Assembly: GCA_965213595.1 (NCBI GenBank)
Contig: CBDBZO010000001.1
Span: 558,001-622,000 of the forward strand
Direction of reading: 5' to 3'
Length of the DNA: 64,000 bases
Origin: JBCCFC01 sp965213595
Lineage (GTDB): Bacteria; Chloroflexota; Anaerolineae; Caldilineales; Caldilineaceae
The notes beneath the pieces are model-generated. The model was not told where the DNA came from. It saw only the letters and a list, made by a program, of their open reading frames with translations, and ran no database searches. Positions 8,210-15,612 of the stretch are shown piece by piece. The stretch's first letter is position 1. Every line of letters begins with the position of its first letter. Both the position numbers and the translations under genes were made by a program.

Positions 8210-9163
8210 ATGCCCTACCTCGACTTCAACCCCGCCAGTCCTGACCATCTCGACGCCTTTGTCAAAATCTGGAACGAGGCGCACCCGCCCGATCTCAACA
8301 TTACCCTCAACCTGGCGCGTTACAATCTCCAGCCGCTGGAGGGGCGCATCCTGGCTGGCCAAATTGCCACGCGCGGCAATCAGCCCGTTGGCGTTGCCAT
8401 TGCCAGCTGTGCGCCTGCGCTTGACTTTGTTGCAGCGGGCACGGGCTGGCTGGATGCGGTGACCGTTTCGGGGCAGGCCGAGACCGATAAAATTCGTTCG
8501 TCCCTGCTTGCTTGGGCCGAGGGCTGGCTGCGCGAGCGGGGCTGTCGCTCGGTGCGCGTGGGCGGCAGCCTCCGCCACTTTGCGCCGGGCGTTTTTGATG
8601 AGCTCGACCAGGGCGCTTTCTTTATGGAACGCGGCTACCACCCCCTCGACGGCGACGGCTTCACCTGGGACGTGGCCCGCTCGCTCGCCGATTACGCGCC
8701 GCCCACCAGCCTGCGCGAGGTCGACGCCGCCGTTCATCCCGCCCAGCCCAGCCAGGTGGGCGCGCTGCTGGATTTTTTGCGCCGTGAATTTCCTGGCCGC
8801 TGGCGCTGGGAGTGCGAGCAATTCCTGCGCCAGGGCGGTCGCCCCTCGGATTTTATGCTGCTGTGGACGGCGCGCGGCGTCGACGGCTGTTGCCGTCTCA
8901 CCTTTGAGGATTCGGTTCGCCCCATCGAGTGCTTCTACCCCTATGCTCTGCCGCGGCCCTGGGCACAGCTCGGCTCCGTTGGCATCAGCGCGGACGTGCG
9001 CGGTCGCGGCTACGGAGCGGCGCTGGTGGATGCGGGGCTCCGTCGCCTGCATAACAACGGCGTCAACGGCTGCGTGATCGATTGGACAACAATTGTAGAT
9101 TTCTACGGAAAGTTTGGCTTTGAAAAGTATCGAGCGTATTGGAAGCTGGAGAAACCCTTGTGA
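8210..9163 (+). CDS. GNAT-family N-acetyltransferase
   Basis: 317 residues. Near the C terminus 'LGSVGISADVRGRGYGAALVDAGLRRL' carries the GNAT motif A acetyl-CoA loop (RGRGYGAAL), followed by 'CVIDWTTIVDFYGKFGFEKYRAYW', the final strand of the fold. The N-terminal half has a second, less conserved GNAT-like region ('NQPVGVAIAS', 'LLAWAEGWLRERGCRSVRVGG'), so this is probably a tandem GNAT protein with one active site. The substrate is unknown. The gene converges on the amidase, with 10 bases between stop codons. Confidence 0.8.
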   Translation: MPYLDFNPASPDHLDAFVKIWNEAHPPDLNITLNLARYNLQPLEGRILAGQIATRGNQPVGVAIASCAPALDFVAAGTGWLDAVTVSGQAETDKIRSSLLAWAEGWLRERGCRSVRVGGSLRHFAPGVFDELDQGAFFMERGYHPLDGDGFTWDVARSLADYAPPTSLREVDAAVHPAQPSQVGALLDFLRREFPGRWRWECEQFLRQGGRPSDFMLLWTARGVDGCCRLTFEDSVRPIECFYPYALPRPWAQLGSVGISADVRGRGYGAALVDAGLRRLHNNGVNGCVIDWTTIVDFYGKFGFEKYRAYWKLEKPL

Positions 9164-9173
9164 GTAATGTCGG

Positions 9174-9917
9174 CTACTCACTCGGCTCTGTTGAGCCAGC
9201 CAGAAAGCAGCGAATGCTTTCGGCAATGCCCTGGGCCACGCGATCCGGCTGACTCGTGAGCAACGTTTGGTCGCCGCCGAGGAAGCCCATTTCGAGGATG
9301 GCGGCGGGCGTCTGCGGGTCGATGCGGCGGAAGGCGTGGTTGTCCGTCATGTCGTGGGTGATGGTGTTGGGGTGGGAGGCGAGGCCGGTGGTTTCGGCGT
9401 AGTGCGTGTCGATGCAGGCGAGGAGGCGCGCTTCCTCCTCGACAATGGGGCTGTTGAGGCGGTGGGCCGCTTTGTAGCCGCTGAGGGCGATGCAGCTGTC
9501 GGCGTGCAGGCTCAGGAGCACGTCGGCGCGCAGACCGGTGAGGCGGTCGTCAAATTCATTTAGCACGAGCACGCGGCTGCCCCGGCTGCGCAGCAGGGCG
9601 GCCACCCGTTCCGCAACGCGCGCGTTGACTTCGGCCTCGGTCAGCACTGCTTGGCCCGCGGCATCTTGGCAGACCGCGCCCGCATCATAACCCGCGTGGC
9701 CGCTGATGAGCGCGATCTGCGTAGTGGGCTGTCTGGGCGATAGCGCAAGGCTGGCCTCGTCGAGATCAACGCCGGCGGCGCGCGCCACCATCCAGCCGAT
9801 GCCCAGCAGGCAGAGCAGCGCGATGAGCGCCGTGAGGCGCTGTAGACGGTGGAGGGCATTGGTGCGCATGGTGGCTGGCTGAAGAGCTCGGACGGCGCAA
9901 AAGAGTCGATGCCGCAT
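9174..9917 (-). CDS. N-acetylmuramoyl-L-alanine amidase (Amidase_3)
   Basis: About 247 residues. A hydrophobic N-terminal segment 'LTALIALLCLLGIGWMVARA' is a signal anchor or signal peptide. The catalytic domain shows the zinc-site motifs 'IALISGHAGYDAGAV', 'DVLLSLHADS' and 'AAILEMGFLGG', where a His, a Glu and a second His bind zinc in this family and the late Glu is catalytic. It cleaves the bond between MurNAc and the stem peptide. The loop before the first His is 'SGHAGYDAG' instead of the common 'DPGHGG.D.G', a mild divergence. ATG 9917 or ATG 9869 could be the start. It lies just before the rodZ/mre cell-wall cluster but on the opposite strand to rodZ. Confidence 0.83.
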   Translation of the reverse strand: MRHRLFCAVRALQPATMRTNALHRLQRLTALIALLCLLGIGWMVARAAGVDLDEASLALSPRQPTTQIALISGHAGYDAGAVCQDAAGQAVLTEAEVNARVAERVAALLRSRGSRVLVLNEFDDRLTGLRADVLLSLHADSCIALSGYKAAHRLNSPIVEEEARLLACIDTHYAETTGLASHPNTITHDMTDNHAFRRIDPQTPAAILEMGFLGGDQTLLTSQPDRVAQGIAESIRCFLAGSTEPSE

Positions 9918-10121
9918 TGATAACACATTCGCCTCGAATTGACAAAGCAAAATTGACAAAGATAGAGGCGCAGGCTACACTGCAAGTTGGTCTATTTCTA
10001 GCTTTTAACTGCCTCGTCGATTTCTCCCGGCTGGTTTATAATTGAGCAGGTAGATGATTGGCACGGCATGGCAGTCAAGAGTTTAACGAGCGCACCGCTC
10101 AAGGATTGATAAACACACTGA

Positions 10122-11615
10122 ATGGCAAGCGTATTTAATCTCCGCCGCACCATGATCGGCGCGGGCGAGGAAGCCGAGCAAGCGCGTGCGACGCGCGGGG
10201 GAGCCCACGTCCTGCAGGACATGGGCACGATCCTGCGCGAGCGGCGCGAAGCAATGGGCATCTCGCTGGCCGAGGCTGAAGCCGCCACGCGCATCCGCCA
10301 GAAATATGTGTCCGCACTTGAAAACAACGAGTGGGCCGTGCTGCCGGGCGAGGTGGTGGGGCGCGGCTTTTTACGCAACTACTCCAGCTACCTCGGCCTG
10401 GACACGACGGAGATGATGGAGCGGCGTCGGGCCGCTGCCGACCCGCGCCTGGCTGCCTCGCTCGTCAACATCAGCGTGGGCGCAACGCTGCCGCCCGAGC
10501 GCGCCATCGACTACCGTCCGATGAACGTCGATATCAAGGACGAGCCGGACGCAATTCAAGGGCGCAATCTCCGGCTGCGCCCCATTTTAACGGGGCTAGG
10601 CGTGCTGGCCGTGACGCTGCTGCTGCTCTGGGGCGTCGTTAATTTTGGCGACGATTTGGCGCGGGGCGTGGCTGGCTTGCCGGCGCGCTTGGCGGAAGCC
10701 GTCGCCAGCGCCCAGGAAGCTGCCCCCCTCCAAGAGCCGAGCGTCACGCCCATTGTGCCCGCGGCGGGCGACGTGAACACGGCGCGTTCGGCCGGGCCGC
10801 TGGCGAACCTACCGCCGAGCAGCGATGTTCAAGCCAACAGCGAACGCTCGGATGTGGGCGAAGCCGCTCAGGCGGCCGTCGACGCCGAGCGCAGCGCCGA
10901 TACCGCTGCCGCCGAACCAGGCGGCGACGGCAGCGGCGACGATGCGGCCAACGGCGACGCGGGCGGTAGCGATCCCGCCGCTGTCGCTGTGGAGGACACT
11001 GGGGAGGACGCTGGAGGTGAGGAAACTGCTGTCGACGGCGAGACAGCCGCAGAGGACACAAACGGCGGTGACGGCGCTGAAGGCGAGGAAACTGCTGTCG
11101 ACGGTGAGACGGCCGCAGGGGAGACCGACGCGGCTGAGGGCCTGCCCACAGAGTCGCCCGGCGAACAGGCCGCTGAGCCAGCGGCAACGCCTACCTTCAC
11201 GGCGCTGCCGCCTACCGCCACCTTTACGCCCGACCCCCCCACGGCAACGCCGGAACCACCGACGCCGGAGCCTGCTCCCGTAGTCGCCGCTGCGCCCGCT
11301 GCCGCTGCGGCGTGCGCCGATCCGGGCACGCAGATTTTTAGCCCCGGCGTCAACCAAGCAGTCGCGGGCACGGTCGAAATCACCGGCGTTGCGACCAGCC
11401 CGATTTTCCAGGAGTACAAGCTGGAGTGGGCCCCGGCGGGAACGGGAAGCTTTAACTGGTTCACCGGCGCGTCGGTTCCCGTCGAGAGCGACGTGCTGGG
11501 CTATTTCGACAGCGCGGCCGTGCCCCCTCAGGCCATTGACCTGCGCCTTACCGTGGTGGACAATACGGGTAATTTCCAAACGCCCTGTACCGTGACCATT
11601 AACGTGCAGAATTAG
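10122..11615 (+). CDS. rodZ: RodZ-like cytoskeletal membrane protein
   Basis: 497 residues. RodZ links MreB to the wall synthesis machinery. A cytoplasmic helix-turn-helix of the RodZ type ('LRERREAMGISLAEAEAATRIRQKYVSALEN', about 38-68, then 'PGEVVGRGFLRNYSSYLGLD') is followed by one transmembrane helix (about 150-174). A long acidic, Ala/Glu/Asp/Gly-rich linker (200-350) and a Thr/Pro 'TATFTPDPPTATPEPPTPEP' stretch precede a folded C-terminal domain with 'FSPGVNQAVAGTVEITG'. The linker contains an in-frame 66-base duplication unit starting at 11019 and 11085. Cell-shape genes follow, on the opposite strand. The identification rests on domain order and context; the extracellular domain differs from E. 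coli RodZ. Confidence 0.85.
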   Translation: MASVFNLRRTMIGAGEEAEQARATRGGAHVLQDMGTILRERREAMGISLAEAEAATRIRQKYVSALENNEWAVLPGEVVGRGFLRNYSSYLGLDTTEMMERRRAAADPRLAASLVNISVGATLPPERAIDYRPMNVDIKDEPDAIQGRNLRLRPILTGLGVLAVTLLLLWGVVNFGDDLARGVAGLPARLAEAVASAQEAAPLQEPSVTPIVPAAGDVNTARSAGPLANLPPSSDVQANSERSDVGEAAQAAVDAERSADTAAAEPGGDGSGDDAANGDAGGSDPAAVAVEDTGEDAGGEETAVDGETAAEDTNGGDGAEGEETAVDGETAAGETDAAEGLPTESPGEQAAEPAATPTFTALPPTATFTPDPPTATPEPPTPEPAPVVAAAPAAAAACADPGTQIFSPGVNQAVAGTVEITGVATSPIFQEYKLEWAPAGTGSFNWFTGASVPVESDVLGYFDSAAVPPQAIDLRLTVVDNTGNFQTPCTVTINVQN

Positions 11616-11620
11616 CGGAC

Positions 11621-11687
11621 TGAGACGAGGATCAAAAAGAGCCCAAGGGTTTTGAAAACCCTTGGGCTCTTTTTGATCCTCGTCTCA
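11621..11687. terminator. Bidirectional terminator, perfect 33-bp palindrome
   Basis: Arms 11621-11653 and 11655-11687 are exact inverted copies around a single G. The core 'gagcccaaggg' stem is flanked by A5 and T5 tracts, so it can terminate rodZ (rightward) and rodA (leftward). The last three bases form the rodA stop codon, so the arm includes the gene end. Confidence 0.9.
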
Positions 11688-12869
11688 CGAAAAGTCCATC
11701 TTGCGGTGGCGCATGGCGACGCTCTGCGCCAGCCCCACCGCCGCCATCAGCGAAACGAGGCTGCTGCCGCCGTAGCTGACAAAAGGCAGCGTCAACCCCG
11801 TGACGGGCATGATTCGCATGTTCATGCCCGCGTTGATAAAAATTTGAAAAAAGACAATCGATGCCACCCCATAAGCCAGCAGGCGACCAAAGCCGTCGCG
11901 GGCGCTGTCCGCAATGCGCAGCAGCCGCCACACGACGAAGAAGAGCAAGCTTAGCACAATTACCGTGCCCACAAAGCCCATCTCCTCGGCAATTACGCTG
12001 AAGATAAAGTCGCTGTGTCGCACGCGCAGGAAGCGCAGCTGATTCTGCGTGCCCTGCGTCCAGCCTTCCCCAAACCAGCCGCCCGCGCCCACGGCGATTA
12101 GGGCTTGCTCCACATTGTAGCTATCGGTCGATTGCAGCTGGCTGGGATCAAAACAGCCCGCGGGCAGCTCAATCAAGCGGCCCAGTCCATCAATGGCCCA
12201 CGGCGGCAGAAAAATGCAGAGTCGCTCAAACATGTATGGCTCAAGCGTAAAGCCGCTGGCAAACAGAATCACCACGCCAACCATCCCCGCCACCGTTAGC
12301 GTAATCAGCAGCCGATAGCGCACGCCGCTGACGAGAATCAGCGCGCCGCTAATAAAGGCAAACGTGATGGCCATGCCCAGATCGGGCTGCAAGTAGATAA
12401 GAATCAGCGGCCCGACCGAGATGGCAAACGCGCCCAGCAAGTGGATAAGCTGATTAAGCGTCCCGCGGAAGCGGCTGAGATACCAGGCCATGTAGAGAAT
12501 CAGCAGAAACTTGCCGGGCTCGGTTGGCTGAAAAACAAGAAGGGGCTCCTCTACACTGCCGATACCCAGCCAGCGCTGAGCATCCGTGCCCAAAGTTCTG
12601 CCAAATTGATTGACAATTAGCAGCAATCCAACGAGGATGAGCAAGCTGGGCGGCGCAAAAATTTCTAGCTGTCGATAATCTAGAAACGCCATGATGAAGA
12701 GCGCGACCAGACCAATGCCAATAAACACGGTCTGATTTACCCAAACCGTTTCCAGTTCGGTATCGGTGTAGCCGGCGCTGTAGATCATCGCCACGCCGAT
12801 AAAACAGAGCGCAAGCATGGCGGCAAAGAGCGGCCAATCAAAATAGCGCCAGGATAGTGATTCTCGCAT
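11685..12869 (-). CDS. rodA: RodA, SEDS-family peptidoglycan glycosyltransferase
   Basis: 394 residues, about ten membrane helices. SEDS proteins polymerise lipid II and work with a class B PBP. Family signatures: 'SVIAEEMGFVGTVIVL', 'QIFINAGMNMRIMPVTGLTLPFVSYGGSSL' (read in two parts) and the mid-protein 'QPDLGMAITF', whose Asp is the catalytic residue in RodA/FtsW. The RodA/FtsW choice is made from context: it shares the cluster with mreBCD and mrdA and its C terminus is short ('MRHRKMDFS'). The start ATG at 12869 is followed by 'RESLSWRYFDWPLFAAML', entering helix 1. It ends on the palindromic terminator shared with rodZ. Confidence 0.93.
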   Translation of the reverse strand: MRESLSWRYFDWPLFAAMLALCFIGVAMIYSAGYTDTELETVWVNQTVFIGIGLVALFIMAFLDYRQLEIFAPPSLLILVGLLLIVNQFGRTLGTDAQRWLGIGSVEEPLLVFQPTEPGKFLLILYMAWYLSRFRGTLNQLIHLLGAFAISVGPLILIYLQPDLGMAITFAFISGALILVSGVRYRLLITLTVAGMVGVVILFASGFTLEPYMFERLCIFLPPWAIDGLGRLIELPAGCFDPSQLQSTDSYNVEQALIAVGAGGWFGEGWTQGTQNQLRFLRVRHSDFIFSVIAEEMGFVGTVIVLSLLFFVVWRLLRIADSARDGFGRLLAYGVASIVFFQIFINAGMNMRIMPVTGLTLPFVSYGGSSLVSLMAAVGLAQSVAMRHRKMDFS

Positions 12870-12926
12870 AATCGATCACTTCAACGAACAAATCAAAATT
12901 GACGGACTCCCGAAAATTCCAGAATC

Positions 12927-13006
12927 GATCCACGAAGGGCACGAAGTTTCACGAAGGAAGAGCGTCGACCTTCTTCCTTCGTGTGTCTTCGTGCCCTTCG
13001 TGGATC
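12927..13006. repeat. Dispersed palindrome, CACGAAGGGCACGAAG family, copy 2
   Basis: An 80-base near-perfect palindrome centred near 'cgtcgac'. The left arm 'gatccacgaagggcacgaag' is exactly inverted at the right end ('cttcgtgcccttcgtggatc'), and about 38 of 43 bases pair overall. It lies between minD and rodA. Confidence 0.8.
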
Positions 13007-13014
13007 ACTAACAT

Positions 13015-13794
13015 TTACCCAAAGAGCCGCGACCAGAAGCCGCGCGGGCGGAAGTTGAGCAGCGGCACGTTGTCGCCGGTGATGCGCCGGGCAATGTTGG
13101 TGTAGGCGCGGCTCGCCTGCAGACGCCGCTTGAAGACGATCGGCGAGCCGCGATCCGTCGAGAGCGTAATGCGCTGATCCTCCGGTACGACGCCGATCAG
13201 GTCGATGGCGAGGATGTCGAGCACGTCGTCGATGTCGCGCATCTGCTCGCGGCGCACGAGGTCGACGTTGTAGCGGTTGAGCACCAGCGCCGGTGACTGC
13301 TGCCAGTTGCGCTCGAGCAGATAGATCACCTTGTCCGCATCGCGCAGCGCGCTCACGTCCGAGGTGGTGACGACGAGGATGCGGTCGGCGGGGGCGACGG
13401 CGTTCTGGAAGCCGTGCTCGATGCCCGCGGGCGAATCGATGATCACGTAGTCCGCCAGCGGGCGCAGGTCGTTGCAGATGGCGACCATCTGATCCGGCGT
13501 GATGTCGGCCTTGTCGCTGGTTTGGGCGGCGGGCAAGAGCAGCAGCGTCTCCAGCCGCGGGCTGCGCACCAGCGCCTGCGTTAGCTGGCAGCGCCCGGTC
13601 GCCACGTCCAGCAGGTCGTAGACGATGCGATTCTCCAGCCCCATCACAATGTCCAGGTTGCGCAGGCCAATGTCGGCGTCCATCACGATCACGCGCTTGC
13701 CCATCATAGCCAGCGCGGTCGAGACGTTGGTCACCGTGGTCGTCTTGCCCACGCCGCCCTTGCCGGAGGTAAAGGTTACGATGGTGGCGGGCAT
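13015..13794 (-). CDS. minD: Septum site-determining ATPase MinD
   Basis: 259 residues. The deviant Walker A 'SGKGGVGKTTT' (10-20), switch I 'MDADIGLRNLDIVMGLE' and Walker B 'YVIIDSPAGIE' define MinD. The C terminus 'RGFWSRLFG' is the amphipathic membrane-targeting helix. MinD binds the membrane as an ATP dimer and recruits MinC to block FtsZ rings away from midcell. No minE gene is visible here. It follows minC, separated by about 136 bases of palindromic sequence. Confidence 0.96.
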   Translation of the reverse strand: MPATIVTFTSGKGGVGKTTTVTNVSTALAMMGKRVIVMDADIGLRNLDIVMGLENRIVYDLLDVATGRCQLTQALVRSPRLETLLLLPAAQTSDKADITPDQMVAICNDLRPLADYVIIDSPAGIEHGFQNAVAPADRILVVTTSDVSALRDADKVIYLLERNWQQSPALVLNRYNVDLVRREQMRDIDDVLDILAIDLIGVVPEDQRITLSTDRGSPIVFKRRLQASRAYTNIARRITGDNVPLLNFRPRGFWSRLFG

Positions 13795-13827
13795 GGGGAG
13801 TGTGTCAGCATGGTGAGGTTGAATATG

Positions 13828-13930
13828 ACTGCTTATTGCTTATTGCTTAAGGGTAACTAACACGATATTTAATTCCAATCACCGACCGCGGGAGTTACGA
13901 GATCAAGCAATACGCAACAAGCAATAAGCA
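13828..13930. repeat. Inverted 'GCTTATTGC' repeats between minC and minD
   Basis: 'actgcttattgcttattgc' at 13828-13846 is answered by 'gcaacaagcaataagca' ending at 13930, one base before the end of minC. The same word family recurs at 19467-19512 between mreB and mreC. Confidence 0.6.
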
Positions 13931-15475
13931 CTATCTTCTCGTCGCCGCCAAGCCGCCTCGTCTTAGCATATCCCACGGCTCCACCACCACGCCGCCCTCC
14001 GCCACGCGCGCGACTTCGGGGCGCTTGTGGACGCGCTGCTTCCACAGCCAGCGACCCGTGTGCTCGGGCTGCGGCTCGGGTGCAATCGCTATGTGGCTGG
14101 CGATGCGCAACTGCGTTGGGTCCAAATCCAGCGCGGCGACGACCGACTGCTCATCGCCCGTGACGCCGGCGTGGGCGATGCCGCGGAGCCGGCCCCAGAT
14201 AAAAATGTCGCCCGCGCTCACGACCTGCGCGCCGGGGTTGACGTCGCCCAGCAGGAAAATCGAATCGGTGAGCTGGAGCACCTGGCCGGAGCGCAGGTTG
14301 CCGCGGTAGACGTAGTGCGAGACGCCGCTGAAGTTGGATTCGGCGGGCTGAGCCAGCACGTCGTCCGCGCCGCCGTTGGGCGATTCGAGCACCGTCGCCA
14401 TGCCCAGCGTCAGCGCCGATTGGCAGGTGCGCTCGGAGGTGGAGCGCACGTTACCCAGCACCATGCCGTGCTGCGCCAGCAGGCTGCGCACCTGGAGCAG
14501 CTCCTCCTCCAGCATGGGCCGCCCGCCCACGTCCAGCGAGACGCGCCCGCCGCGGAAAAAGTCGGCAGCTTCCTCTAGCCGCGCCGTCAGCGCCCGCATC
14601 ATCTGCGACCACTCGCCCTTGCCCAGCTCAACCGAAACGCCGTCGGCGCGCCCACGGATGTTGATCGCGTGCAGCGGTGCGCGCTGGCTGGGCGCGGCCT
14701 CGCCGCCGTCGGCGCGCTCGTGGCGCATTCGGTTGGCAATCCGCTCGGCGATTTCGGCTGCGTCGCGCTGCGGCTTGCGCGTGATGCCATCCGCCACCGC
14801 TTCACCGGACGCTGAGCCGCGGGTGGGAGGCGGCAACGATGGAGAAGGGGGCAACGTTGATGGGGGCAGCGTGCTGTTGCTGCCGTTGCGCTGCGCCCCG
14901 GTGCTGCTTCCCGTGTTGCTGCCTGGGTTGCCCACGGTTGAGCCATCCAGCAGCTCAGCCAGCCGACTGCTGTCGGGCCGAGCGCGTTCATCTTGCGATC
15001 GCGCGGGTGACTGCACGGGGGCTGGATCGTTGGGCGGCGGGGCACTGGCCGAGCGCTCAAACGGCAGGCCGTCGAAGGGCGAGGGCGGTTGTTCCGCAGC
15101 GGCGCTTTGGCTCTCCTGCCGCTCATCGATCCGTGCCTCATCTGGCTGCCTGTTGAGCGGCCCGTTTGCGTTCACATCATCCGCAGCGCTTTCGCGCCAG
15201 CGGCGACTTTCGCGCAGGCGGCGCACGGCATCCTCGGCGGCGGCGCGCGCGCTGTCGCCGCTCGCCACATCGTCGATCCGCGGCGGCTCCAGCGGCGGGT
15301 AGTTGGACAGCTGCTCAAAGGCAGGCGGACGCCCTTCGCGTCGCTGGCGCGAGTAGGCGAAGAAGGCGTCGTCCGGATTGGCCGGGCGCGTCGCGTCGCG
15401 ATCCGGCCCGGTGGGTGGGCGCTCTTCGCTGGGATCGTGTTGTGGGCTGCCGTTGGGTGAAGATTGATCGCTCAA
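13931..15475 (-). CDS. minC: MinC-like septum inhibitor with long disordered N terminus
   Basis: About 514 residues, roughly twice the usual MinC. Residues 1-240 are Pro/Ser/Arg/Glu-rich and look disordered. An N-terminal MinC-type domain follows ('INIRGRADGVSVELGKGEW', 'GGRVSLDVGGRPM'), then the right-handed beta-helix MinC_C domain with 'YRGNLRSGQ', 'GDVNPGAQVVSAGDIFIWG' and 'LRGIAHAG', the region that binds MinD. In the division system MinC depolymerises FtsZ. The start is a TTG at 15475 with 'gaggaag' upstream; no in-frame ATG lies nearby. The gene sits between mrdA and minD, so MinCD are coexpressed with the elongation machinery. Confidence 0.88.
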   Translation of the reverse strand: MSDQSSPNGSPQHDPSEERPPTGPDRDATRPANPDDAFFAYSRQRREGRPPAFEQLSNYPPLEPPRIDDVASGDSARAAAEDAVRRLRESRRWRESAADDVNANGPLNRQPDEARIDERQESQSAAAEQPPSPFDGLPFERSASAPPPNDPAPVQSPARSQDERARPDSSRLAELLDGSTVGNPGSNTGSSTGAQRNGSNSTLPPSTLPPSPSLPPPTRGSASGEAVADGITRKPQRDAAEIAERIANRMRHERADGGEAAPSQRAPLHAINIRGRADGVSVELGKGEWSQMMRALTARLEEAADFFRGGRVSLDVGGRPMLEEELLQVRSLLAQHGMVLGNVRSTSERTCQSALTLGMATVLESPNGGADDVLAQPAESNFSGVSHYVYRGNLRSGQVLQLTDSIFLLGDVNPGAQVVSAGDIFIWGRLRGIAHAGVTGDEQSVVAALDLDPTQLRIASHIAIAPEPQPEHTGRWLWKQRVHKRPEVARVAEGGVVVEPWDMLRRGGLAATRR

Positions 15476-15500
15476 AACTTGCTCGCTTCCTCGCTTTTCG

Positions 15501-15612
15501 GTAGTCAGTCGGCACGAATCAGGAGCCGGTGATCAGTACCCGGTCACTGTTTGCTCAAGGCGATGCACTGCTGCTGATCACCGGTTACTGACTACTGACT
15601 ACTGGTCACTAA
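15501..15612. repeat. Palindromic and tandem 'CAGTAGTCAGTA' region
   Basis: 'ccggtgatcag' at 15526-15536 is exactly inverted at 15574-15584, with outer 'gtagtcagt'/'actgactac' pairs. Tandem 'actgactactgactac' runs up to and just into the mrdA stop at 15613. It separates mrdA from minC. Confidence 0.6.

Noticed and set aside
9998..10378. Minus-strand frame at the beginning of rodZ
   Set aside because: Ser/Arg-rich shadow of the rodZ HTH; no ribosome site.
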